IMG/VR virus record: IMGVR_UViG_3300034198_003329 | Location: 1 to 31,400 of that record | Source of the DNA: a virus | Length of the DNA: 31,400 nt | Strand: one strand, 5' to 3' | Shown here: piece by piece, positions 25,628 through 31,400 of the stretch | Layout of the letters: each line of letters opens with the position of its first letter | How positions within the stretch are numbered: the first letter of the stretch is position 1 | Made by a program: the position numbers and the translations under genes | The notes under the pieces: generated by a model | The model's database searches: none | Told to the model about the DNA's origin: nothing | The model's input: the letters and a program-made list of their open reading frames with translations, nothing else

Positions 25628-28243
25628 ATGGTTTTTGATACTCCTCAAAGATTTCCATGTGGAGACTTTAAACCTGGGTATGCTCCAAGTCCAGGTCCAG
25701 GAGTTAATAATTCACATCCTGTAGTTTATGTTCCTACTTTAGTTAGACCTGAAGAAGTTTTTGTAGTTCCTGATTCACGAATTCCTCCAGGTGGCCCAGA
25801 TATACCTGTCCCAGGAACTCCAAGCACTGGAAATCCCTCTGGCCCAACTCCTAAAGGCCCTGCAACTCCTCGTGGTGGTGGTTCAACTGGGGGTGGCGGT
25901 GGGGGAACTACAACCCCTAGATTCCCCCCAAGAGGAGATACAACTGGTGGTGGTAGAAGAGGTCCGGTTACTCCTAGAGGCACAGTGCCAGATATAAGAT
26001 GGAGGTGTGCATCCCAAGATCAATTTTGTCCACCAAATGGTAGTGAAACCCAATCATTAGTAGTAAGTGCAACACAAAGAAGATGTGTAAGATGTGATCA
26101 GGGGGCAGCAGAATCTATAGGTTCTTGGTATGGTAGGTGTCCATTTGAAACGGAAAATGCTTGTTTAACATTATGTAGGAGTAGCACAGTTAGCCCAATT
26201 CCTTGTATTACAACAACAACTACAGGTGGGTCAGTTGTAACTCCAAGGAATGAAACTAATCAAAATCCAAATGATTTAAAAACATCATTACTTCGGAGTA
26301 GTTCAGTTACTAATTCTAACATAGATTCAATGATGTTAAGAAACTCTGCTCCTAAGAAAATTACTACAAATATAGTAATAAACAATAAAAATTTTAAAGG
26401 TAACTCATCAACTTCTGCGGGATACAATGACTCAAGCATGTATCATCCCTATTATAATTTCTTTAAAACACAAGCAGATCCTAATACTAAATTAGTTTCA
26501 AACAATTTATACACTAATATTTTTTCAGATTTAATAGCATCAGAGGTTAATTACTTTTTAAATAATGTAAATTCTGGTGGGCCTTGGCACGAAATAAAAA
26601 TAAATAATTTAACTACAGAAAAAATTGCAATAAGTTTAAAACCTGAACTATTAACTGCATTAACAAATATACACACTATTGCTAATAAAAGAGTAAGTGA
26701 ACAAGAGTTTTTAGAAGTAATAAAAAAACATTTATTAGAGGGGACTATAGATCAATTTGATCCAAATTATTATTTCTATACTTACAATGAACAAATAGAA
26801 GATGAAGTTATTGAATATTCAGAGACTGGCGAGACTAGGGCTTCCATCGACGCAGCCCTATCAATCTTTGAAGTAAACTCTAATAATCCAAACTACGAAA
26901 CTTTAGAAACCTCCACTGAAAAAACTGAATACAAAAGAATGAGATTCTTATTAGAAGATATTGAATCTGGAATAAGGGTCTTACAGATAGAAGGAAATCA
27001 AGACAATCTTTTACTAAATAATGTAGGTGCTCCAGTAAGGATGATAGATGAATCTTCTTTTGTTCCACAGACTATAGATACAGAGGTTAGAATAGGTGAC
27101 GGAGCAGGATATTATTTTTCAACATTATTAATTGATGGAAGTGAATACCCTTTACCATCTGAGCATTCTTTAAGTGATGTTGGACATTTAAATCCTAATA
27201 GTAAATACGCTTCTTTAAATATTCTAGGGAAAGCTGGAGATCTGAGATTGACTGTAAGTTCTCAACAATCATATCATGAACTTACCCCTGGGTATAATTT
27301 CTCATCGGACGTTGGTGTAATGTATTTTGCATTAGATTTAAAATCAGTAGGAGATATACCAAATCCAAACTCAGTAATTAATATATTATCTGGAACTTAC
27401 AAAAGACTAACAGATGAAGAAGCAGCCCACCATTCAAGAAATTATAGTTTTAATATAGTTAAAGTTAATATTGATTACAAAGATCCGTTTATTCAATATT
27501 CAAGAGACACTAGTAATATTTACTTGGAACAAGATGATTTTGATCTAAGAGAGTTTGATGTAAATAGATCTATAAAGTCTTTTAGAATAATGCCAAGAAC
27601 AATACCCGCAGCAATAATATTAACTCCGGGCTGCGGATCTTATCATAATCCATTTAATAGTAAATCAAATATTAAACAATTTAATAATACTCTAATTATC
27701 AGGATATTAACAGTAAGACCATCTCATGATTCAAGAGATAGCACAATTGATAAACCATTAATAGATAAAGCTAATATTTATGAAACTATAGGTACCGATC
27801 ATTTTGGCTTATACGAAAAATATTTATTACCAGATATACATGGTAGTATATTTACATATAGTCCTAGTTCCGATATATTTAATCAATCATACTATTATAA
27901 TGGAGAGTATAGTAATATACAACCTCCTTCAAGTATGCGTGACGGATCACCTGAATCAAAACTTATTAATTTAATTAATAAATTAACATCTTTAGAAGGT
28001 GTAGAACAATTAACTTGGTGGGACGTTTTTAGAAGATTAAATTTAAATGAAATTGCATCTTTAAATTATACTAGCAATGATTCTTTAATCAAAGAATTAT
28101 CTATCGGGTATAGTAATGGAGTTCCTATAAAACATGTCCTATCTAGATGGGATATTAGACCAACAGGTATACCTGATGGAGTGGTGATAGAAAATGATAA
28201 AATTTATGTTAATGTGGAGGACAGAGTTTTAGATGCCACGTAG
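25628..28243 (+). CDS. Structural protein with Pro/Gly linker and eight-Cys domain
   Basis: The product is 871 aa. Residues 49-120 are a Pro/Gly/Thr/Arg low-complexity linker (PRGGGSTGGGGGGTTTPRFP is typical). Residues 127-193 hold eight cysteines (127, 134, 153, 156, 171, 179, 183, 193) with a C-x2-C pair, so they form either a disulfide-stapled module or a metal-binding one. A Thr-rich spacer follows. From about 240 to 871 the protein is unrecognised, Asn/Ser/Ile-rich and apparently mixed alpha/beta, with ITNLTT-like and RSIKSFRIMPRTIPAAIILT strands. It precedes and overlaps the PAAR tip gene by 11 bases, so it is probably a late tail component made with it. The linker suggests a flexible tether that displays or joins the Cys domain. 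The role is unknown. Confidence 0.55.
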   Translation: MVFDTPQRFPCGDFKPGYAPSPGPGVNNSHPVVYVPTLVRPEEVFVVPDSRIPPGGPDIPVPGTPSTGNPSGPTPKGPATPRGGGSTGGGGGGTTTPRFPPRGDTTGGGRRGPVTPRGTVPDIRWRCASQDQFCPPNGSETQSLVVSATQRRCVRCDQGAAESIGSWYGRCPFETENACLTLCRSSTVSPIPCITTTTTGGSVVTPRNETNQNPNDLKTSLLRSSSVTNSNIDSMMLRNSAPKKITTNIVINNKNFKGNSSTSAGYNDSSMYHPYYNFFKTQADPNTKLVSNNLYTNIFSDLIASEVNYFLNNVNSGGPWHEIKINNLTTEKIAISLKPELLTALTNIHTIANKRVSEQEFLEVIKKHLLEGTIDQFDPNYYFYTYNEQIEDEVIEYSETGETRASIDAALSIFEVNSNNPNYETLETSTEKTEYKRMRFLLEDIESGIRVLQIEGNQDNLLLNNVGAPVRMIDESSFVPQTIDTEVRIGDGAGYYFSTLLIDGSEYPLPSEHSLSDVGHLNPNSKYASLNILGKAGDLRLTVSSQQSYHELTPGYNFSSDVGVMYFALDLKSVGDIPNPNSVINILSGTYKRLTDEEAAHHSRNYSFNIVKVNIDYKDPFIQYSRDTSNIYLEQDDFDLREFDVNRSIKSFRIMPRTIPAAIILTPGCGSYHNPFNSKSNIKQFNNTLIIRILTVRPSHDSRDSTIDKPLIDKANIYETIGTDHFGLYEKYLLPDIHGSIFTYSPSSDIFNQSYYYNGEYSNIQPPSSMRDGSPESKLINLINKLTSLEGVEQLTWWDVFRRLNLNEIASLNYTSNDSLIKELSIGYSNGVPIKHVLSRWDIRPTGIPDGVVIENDKIYVNVEDRVLDAT
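25889..25905 (+). other. G-rich tract with G-quadruplex-like spacing
   Basis: GGGGGTGGCGGTGGGGG gives four G-runs of two or more separated by single bases, within the Gly-linker codons of the 871-aa gene. It could form a two-tetrad quadruplex in DNA or RNA, but it is also simply what Gly codons produce. The tract is visible; folding is untested. Confidence 0.4.
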
Positions 28244-28568
28244 AGCTTTAACACATTTAGATGGGACTACTGGCCAAGGCATAGGTGGTCATAACTGTAG
28301 TCCTCTAATAGGAGTTATAACTCCTATTAATCCGCTTAATTTACTTGTTACTATAGGTGGAATTCCTATTTGTGTAGCTGGAGATATTCTACCCCCTCAT
28401 GTTAATTGCCCCGGACATCAAACTGTTGTAAATCCTGCATTTTGTAGTTTAGGAGTAAAGGTTGGTGGGTTTCCCGTAGCCGTTGAACTAGGGACTTTAG
28501 TATGTGGTGATACTTTATTAAAAATATTGCCAGGGGATGTTTTTATTGGAGATTCTATATTAGGTTAG
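28233..28568 (+). CDS. PAAR-domain spike tip protein
   Basis: The 111-aa protein fits the PAAR family that caps phage and T6SS spikes. It has repeated GD turns (AGDILPPH at 49-56, CGD at 91-93, PGDVFIGDSI at 100-109) and a cluster of possible metal ligands: H8, H20, C22, C47, H56, C59, H62, C71 and C91. PAAR proteins use three His and one Cys to bind the tip metal; which of these do so is not determined here. It should sit on the beta-helix spike encoded at 7145-8314, far upstream. It starts inside the last codons of the 871-aa gene, with GGAGG about 13 bases before the ATG. Residues 29-37 repeat the spike C-terminus with one substitution. Confidence 0.82.
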   Translation: MPRRALTHLDGTTGQGIGGHNCSPLIGVITPINPLNLLVTIGGIPICVAGDILPPHVNCPGHQTVVNPAFCSLGVKVGGFPVAVELGTLVCGDTLLKILPGDVFIGDSILG

Positions 28569-28585
28569 TTAATTTTAAAAATTAA
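28569..28585 (+). terminator. A+T-only dyad after the PAAR gene
   Basis: TTAATTTT at 28569-28576 and AAAATTAA at 28578-28585 are perfect inverted repeats starting right after the PAAR stop codon. There is no G/C in the stem and no clear U-tract, so this is a weak candidate for ending the tail operon before the head-gene promoter. Confidence 0.2.
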
Positions 28586-28606
28586 TTAAAATATATTTAA
28601 TGGTCG

Positions 28607-28614
28607 TATAAATA
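28607..28614 (+). promoter_or_regulatory. T4-type late promoter for the prohead cassette
   Basis: TATAAATA is an exact match to the T4 late -10 box, which the gp55-type sigma with gp33/gp45 co-activation reads without a -35 element. It lies in one of the few real gaps of the forward gene series (28569-28651, 83 bases), 37 bases before the ATG at 28652. This implies a start near 28621 and a leader of about 30 bases containing GAGG at 28638-28641. Position makes this copy much more credible than the same octamer inside genes. Confidence 0.6.
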
Positions 28615-28651
28615 GATATAGGTAATTATTTTATTACGAGGTATAAAAATT

Positions 28652-29068
28652 ATGAAGAAAGAGATTTTGAAGGAAGAAGTTGATCAAATTATCAAGCAGT
28701 CATTCTGGGGTATCGGTGGAGTAAGACTTACCGAGAATACCGAGGCTGATGCTGCTCCAGTTGAGACTGAAGAGCAAGTTGAAACTGAGGAAGTTAATGA
28801 GGAAACTCATTCCTGCCCACTTTGTGAGTCAGCCCTAGAGAATCCTATCTCCGATGAAAAGTTAACTGAGCACATTGAGATGATGCTTGGTATCATTAAC
28901 GAGATGAATGATATTACGGATGAGGAGCTAGAGGCTATTGAGGAAGAGATTGATGAGGTTGACGACGAGGATGATGACGTTGAAGTCGTTGAGGAAGCCA
29001 AGAAGAAGATGCCAGCCTTTCTGAAGAAGGGTAAGAAGTATGGCGATAAGCCTATGGCAAAAGCCTGA
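28652..29068 (+). CDS. Acidic prohead core protein candidate (gp67/68-like position)
   Basis: The 138-aa protein is extremely acidic between residues 30 and 116, including a DEVDDEDDDVEVVEE run, and has a basic tail (KKKMPAFLKKGKKYGDKPMA). A single C-P-L-C pair (C55, C58) could bind zinc only with a partner. Hydrophobic-x-Glu sites of the gp21 type occur at L6-K-E8, L26-T-E28 and I82-N-E84. In T4 the small acidic core proteins gp67 and gp68 lie directly before gene 21, so position and charge support a scaffold-core role. It is the first gene after the late promoter and has GAGG 10 bases before the ATG. G+C content is high relative to the tail genes. Homology to gp67 is not shown. Confidence 0.55.
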   Translation: MKKEILKEEVDQIIKQSFWGIGGVRLTENTEADAAPVETEEQVETEEVNEETHSCPLCESALENPISDEKLTEHIEMMLGIINEMNDITDEELEAIEEEIDEVDDEDDDVEVVEEAKKKMPAFLKKGKKYGDKPMAKA

Positions 29069-29099
29069 GGCTAAGTTAACCAGTTAGTTTAACTGCATG
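29067..29099 (+). promoter_or_regulatory. Hairpin-bridged ribosome binding site for the 29097 gene
   Basis: No Shine-Dalgarno lies within 20 bases of the ATG at 29097, but GAGG is present at 29067-29070. Between them AGTTAA (29074-29079) can pair with TTAACT (29089-29094), leaving GAGG about 5 unpaired bases from the ATG. Alternatively CAGTTA (29081-29086) pairs with TAACTG (29090-29095), leaving about 11. Either fold would restore normal spacing, as known for T4 gene 38. The stems are short, so this is a hypothesis. Confidence 0.4.
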
Positions 29100-29633
29100 A
29101 GTAATCAACAATTTCCTGATATTTCAGTAGGCGACTTTGCCATGGACGTTTTAAAAGACATGGCAAAGGACCCTAAAGCATTAAAACCTGCTTTAAAAGA
29201 ATCAACTATTGAATCTGCTAATGCTCCAGATGTTAGCAATATAGAAGTTTCTGAAGACTTCGTATCTTTAATTACCGAGGGTAAGAAAGTTAAACCTAAA
29301 GTTGATTCTGTTAAAATCCCTATTGAAGAAAATATGAAGGATTTAATAGTTAGATTATCTGGGTTATTATCAGAAGCAAGACAACTTATGGAAAACATTT
29401 CCCCTGGTTGCACGACTGTTGGCAATCTGGGGATTAATATGGCTGGATCTTCTAAGAAGAATAAAAAAAGAAAAAATACTTTAACTTATAAAGTTTCAAA
29501 TAAAGTAGTAGAATCAGAAGAATCAGAAGATAATAATCCATGGGCTATATGTCACTCATCAGTTGATAAAGCAAAGAGTGATAAATTTGAACGTTGTGTT
29601 AGAAAAATTAAAAAGAAGTATGGTATAAAATAA
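29097..29633 (+). CDS. Conserved-looking head-cassette protein (178 aa), function unknown
   Basis: The product has three parts. An N-terminal helical region (residues 1-100) contains hydrophobic-x-Glu sites L33-K-E35, I59-T-E61, L91-S-E93 and L97-M-E99 that the prohead protease could cut. A CTTVGNLGINMAG segment lies at 105-117. After a Lys-rich stretch (KKNKKRKN, 120-127), a C-terminal motif with spaced cysteines, NPWAICHSSVDKAKSDKFER then CVRKIKKKYG (147-176), follows. Placement between the acidic core protein and the protease genes suggests a prohead or head-interior protein; the basic C-terminus could contact DNA. The start is judged from frame and the hairpin-bridged ribosome site. Its stop overlaps the next start by one base. 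Confidence 0.55.
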   Translation: MSNQQFPDISVGDFAMDVLKDMAKDPKALKPALKESTIESANAPDVSNIEVSEDFVSLITEGKKVKPKVDSVKIPIEENMKDLIVRLSGLLSEARQLMENISPGCTTVGNLGINMAGSSKKNKKRKNTLTYKVSNKVVESEESEDNNPWAICHSSVDKAKSDKFERCVRKIKKKYGIK

Positions 29634-30013
29634 TGGAAGACTTCTTTAAAATATTAAATGAATCTAGACATGAATCTGGTAAAGGCTCTAAGAGTGGTAG
29701 AGAGGCTATTCATCGTAAGAAGAGTGAGGCTCATACCAACCCAGGGAAGTCCAGAGTAAGAGTATACAATTCAATTACGGATGCACTTAAGAATGGATAC
29801 ATGGGTCAAAAATTCTCAACTAGAAATGCTGATCGTATCTATGTAGTCACTCACCAGAAGTGGGGGAAAGATAAAGAACAAATTATAAATGGTAGATCCG
29901 CAAAAGGATTTTCTACTTCCACCCCACACAAAAGAATTGAAAAATACTCTAGAGATACCATTATAAGACACGCTGGTAAAGATAAGCGCCGCAGACAAAA
30001 AGAAGGTAAATAA
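29633..30013 (+). CDS. Small basic protein with T4-like capsid-targeting N-terminus
   Basis: The 126-aa protein has 32 Lys/Arg against 14 Asp/Glu. The first ten residues, MEDFFKILNE, end in the prohead-protease consensus (L/I)-x-E, followed by Ser. T4 internal protein I starts with MKTYQEFIAE and is cut after its tenth residue, so length, aromatic/hydrophobic spacing and cleavage point all agree. The mature part contains RVYNSITDALKNGYMGQKFS and RIYVVTHQKWGKDKEQ and ends in KDKRRRQKEGK. The likely picture is a protein packaged in the prohead core, trimmed by gp21, bound to DNA in the capsid and possibly injected. This is inferred from the N-terminus, charge and position just before the protease gene; no database match is claimed. 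Confidence 0.5.
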   Translation: MEDFFKILNESRHESGKGSKSGREAIHRKKSEAHTNPGKSRVRVYNSITDALKNGYMGQKFSTRNADRIYVVTHQKWGKDKEQIINGRSAKGFSTSTPHKRIEKYSRDTIIRHAGKDKRRRQKEGK

Positions 30014-30015
30014 TT

Positions 30016-30795
30016 ATGCAACAGCTACAAGACGTATTCATTCTTCAGAATATGAGAATAATCAATGAGGGTAAATCTGGCCCTCTAAAGGTTCGCGGGA
30101 TATTCCAAAGAGCCGATGAAGCTAATAACAATAATAGAGTTTACCCTCACAAAGTTCTTGAGGGCGCTGTTAAATCTTTGAACGAAGCAATCAAGGAGCG
30201 TCGTCTTGTTGGTGAGTTAGACCACCCCACTTACGATATGGTAAAGTTATCTAATGCTTCTCACTTAATTACCAACCTATGGATGGAAGGTAAAGAGGTT
30301 ATTGGAGAGGCTGAAATCCTCCCTACCCCAGCCGGAAAAGTTGTTGAAGGTCTAATTCAAGGTGGCGTAAAGATTGGTATTTCTAGCCGTGGAATGGGGA
30401 CTCTAAGCGAAAGCAAGACTGGCGCTAAGACTGTTAACGAGGACTTCAAGCTCCTTACTTTTGATATTGTAGCTGACCCATCAACCCGTGGTGCTTACCC
30501 AGCCCTAACTGAATCCAAGCAATATAGCAAGGATAAGAAGATCATTGAATCAACTATTCGTAACGTAGTTGGTGAGAGATTATTCCTCAAGCTTCTTGAG
30601 AAGAAGATCAATGATAAGCTTGGCAGAAAAGATGAGGTGACTAAGACTGACGCTGAAGCCAGAGCGATGGTTGGTTACAAAAGAAAACAAGCACAGAAAC
30701 TTAGATCCGAAGGAGATCCCCAAGGAGCTAAAAGAGTAAAGAAGACTACCAAGTCTTTGATAAAGCATATTAAGGGTGGAGCTTACCCAAAGTAA
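30016..30795 (+). CDS. 21: Prohead core protease (gp21-like, serine peptidase)
   Basis: The 259-aa protein carries the motifs of the gp21 prohead protease family: GELDHP with His70, GISSRGMG with Ser123/Ser124, and TFDIVADPS with Asp150/Asp154. Together these give the His/Ser/Asp arrangement of this herpesvirus-protease-like fold. The core spans about 15-165 and includes RGIFQRADEANNNNRVYPHK near the front. It cleaves scaffold, core and shell proteins after (L/I)-x-E during head maturation. I16-N-E18 and L164-T-E166 are potential self-processing sites; the second would release the basic C-terminal region (to 259). AGAAGG precedes the start. The gene lies just before the scaffold gene as in T4. 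Confidence 0.9.
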   Translation: MQQLQDVFILQNMRIINEGKSGPLKVRGIFQRADEANNNNRVYPHKVLEGAVKSLNEAIKERRLVGELDHPTYDMVKLSNASHLITNLWMEGKEVIGEAEILPTPAGKVVEGLIQGGVKIGISSRGMGTLSESKTGAKTVNEDFKLLTFDIVADPSTRGAYPALTESKQYSKDKKIIESTIRNVVGERLFLKLLEKKINDKLGRKDEVTKTDAEARAMVGYKRKQAQKLRSEGDPQGAKRVKKTTKSLIKHIKGGAYPK

Positions 30796-30816
30796 CAAAA
30801 ATAATAAATTTTTGTT
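30794..30816 (+). terminator. Perfect 9-bp dyad at the protease stop codon
   Basis: AACAAAAAT (30794-30802) and ATTTTTGTT (30808-30816) are exact inverted repeats around a 5-base loop and overlap the stop codon. The stem has one G/C pair and no following U-tract, so it may attenuate transcription or stabilise an RNA end rather than terminate. It precedes the ribosome site AAGGA (30831-30835) of the scaffold gene. Confidence 0.3.
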
Positions 30817-30846
30817 AAATTTTAAATTAAAAGGATAGATAGTTAT

Positions 30847-31400
30847 ATGAGCAAAAATTCATTAGAACAAATAGCAACCCTACTACCTGAGGGTCTAACT
30901 GAGGACGTAATCGAAAAGATTGCTACCCTCGTTCATACCAAGATTCAGGAGGAGGTCAATGCTAAAACGGAGGATTTAACGATTAAGGTTAAAGCCTATT
31001 TAAGAGGTCAGATTGAGCGTCTCAAGGAACAGGCTATTAAGGAGCTTGAGCTTGAGAACGAGACTTATCGCAATGCCCAACTATATGAATCTGTAAAGGC
31101 ATTGTTTGCTACGGAACTAACCTCTGAAGATGAGGATAATGCAGTTCACATAATGGCCGAGGAGCAACTCAGTCTATCTAGCAAGATGGAAGTTCTGGCC
31201 TCTGAGCTAAACAACTCATTGAAAGAAAACATTCAGCTTAAGAAGCTTCTAAAGGTTGTCTCAGATAAGAATGAAAAACTTGAAGAGAGTGTTAAGCAAA
31301 CCAAGCAGAATTTAGCAGAATCAAGAGCTATCAAATCAATGAAGCTTTCTGATACTGCTGAAGTTGTTTCTAAGGAAAATTTCCAACGTCAAGGGAAGAA
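30847..31400 (+). CDS. 22: Prohead scaffold protein (gp22-like), 5' part
   Basis: The frame runs from the ATG at 30847 through the window edge, with 184 codons visible. The product is Glu/Lys/Leu-rich and almost wholly helical, with coiled-coil-like stretches (IEKIATLVHTKIQEEVNAKT, QAIKELELENETYRNAQLYE, ASELNNSLKENIQLKKLLKV). It has many prohead-protease-type sites: L14-P-E16, L18-T-E20 and further LxE, IxE steps. That is the character of T4 gp22, the main scaffold that is digested inside the head. It follows the gp21-like gene as in T4, with AAGGA 11 bases before the start. The major capsid gene would be expected next, outside the window. Confidence 0.75.
   Translation, partial: MSKNSLEQIATLLPEGLTEDVIEKIATLVHTKIQEEVNAKTEDLTIKVKAYLRGQIERLKEQAIKELELENETYRNAQLYESVKALFATELTSEDEDNAVHIMAEEQLSLSSKMEVLASELNNSLKENIQLKKLLKVVSDKNEKLEESVKQTKQNLAESRAIKSMKLSDTAEVVSKENFQRQGK

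Noticed and set aside
25726-25983. 85-aa reverse-strand frame rich in Pro and Gly.
   Set aside because: It is the complement of the Pro/Gly linker codons of the forward 871-aa gene; the low complexity explains the open frame.
28807-29001. 64-aa reverse-strand Ser/Ile-rich frame.
   Set aside because: It is the antisense of the acidic Asp/Glu codons in the forward core protein.
29105-29425. 106-aa reverse-strand frame.
   Set aside because: It lies wholly inside the forward 178-aa gene, which has the better composition and fits the cassette.
1-31400. tRNA genes, CRISPR arrays, insertion sequences and lysis genes.
   Set aside because: There is no gap long enough for an array or element, and no cloverleaf, transposase, holin or endolysin signature was noticed. 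The spike also lacks the lysozyme domain of T4 gp5.

Overview
The window is part of the late structural region of a tailed, contractile-tail bacteriophage (myovirus) whose virion genes belong to the broad T4-like group. The main evidence is a gene with the His/Ser/Asp motifs of the gp21 prohead protease, followed by a gp22-like scaffold. A complete baseplate series is also present: gp53-like, hub-like, OB-fold/beta-helix spike, gp25-like, gp6-like and gp7/tail-protein-I-like proteins, and a PAAR tip. The host cannot be named from the sequence. No tRNA, integrase, IS element, CRISPR array or lysis gene was recognised.

Layout. (1) 1-538: the 3' part of a PD-(D/E)XK nuclease of RecB/Cas4 type. 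(2) 499-1393: a lone reverse-strand gene of unknown function, a divergent leader with a tandem 19-bp repeat, and an unknown 172-aa gene. (3) 1422-8314: a probable tape measure, a tube-junction/hub candidate, a gp53-like wedge protein, a large hub candidate and the central spike. (4) 8320-17125: a virion protein with a LamG-type lectin domain, then the gp25, gp6 and gp7-like wedge genes, overlapping or tightly packed. (5) 17127-28243: large peripheral tail proteins. These are a protein with an inserted six-bladed kelch propeller, a 203-aa connector-like protein, a long Asn-rich beta-helix fibre, a second fibre sharing its N-terminal motif, and a protein with a Pro/Gly linker and eight-cysteine domain. 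(6) 28233-28568: the PAAR tip. (7) 28607-31400: a T4-type late promoter, then the prohead-core cassette: an acidic core protein, an unknown 178-aa protein, a small basic candidate internal protein, the prohead protease and the start of the scaffold.

How the genes fit together: groups 3 to 6 would build the tail tube scaffold, baseplate, cell-puncturing spike and receptor-binding periphery. Group 7 would assemble and proteolytically mature the prohead. Nearly every forward gene abuts or overlaps the next, which fits long late operons with translational coupling.

Base composition is strongly uneven. The nuclease and prohead genes are close to 50% G+C in sampled lines, while much of the tail and baseplate region is far more A+T-rich. 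The most unusual items are the kelch propeller embedded in a tail protein, the basic 126-aa protein whose first ten residues look like a T4 capsid-targeting peptide, and the Shine-Dalgarno sequence that a hairpin may bring close to the 29097 start.
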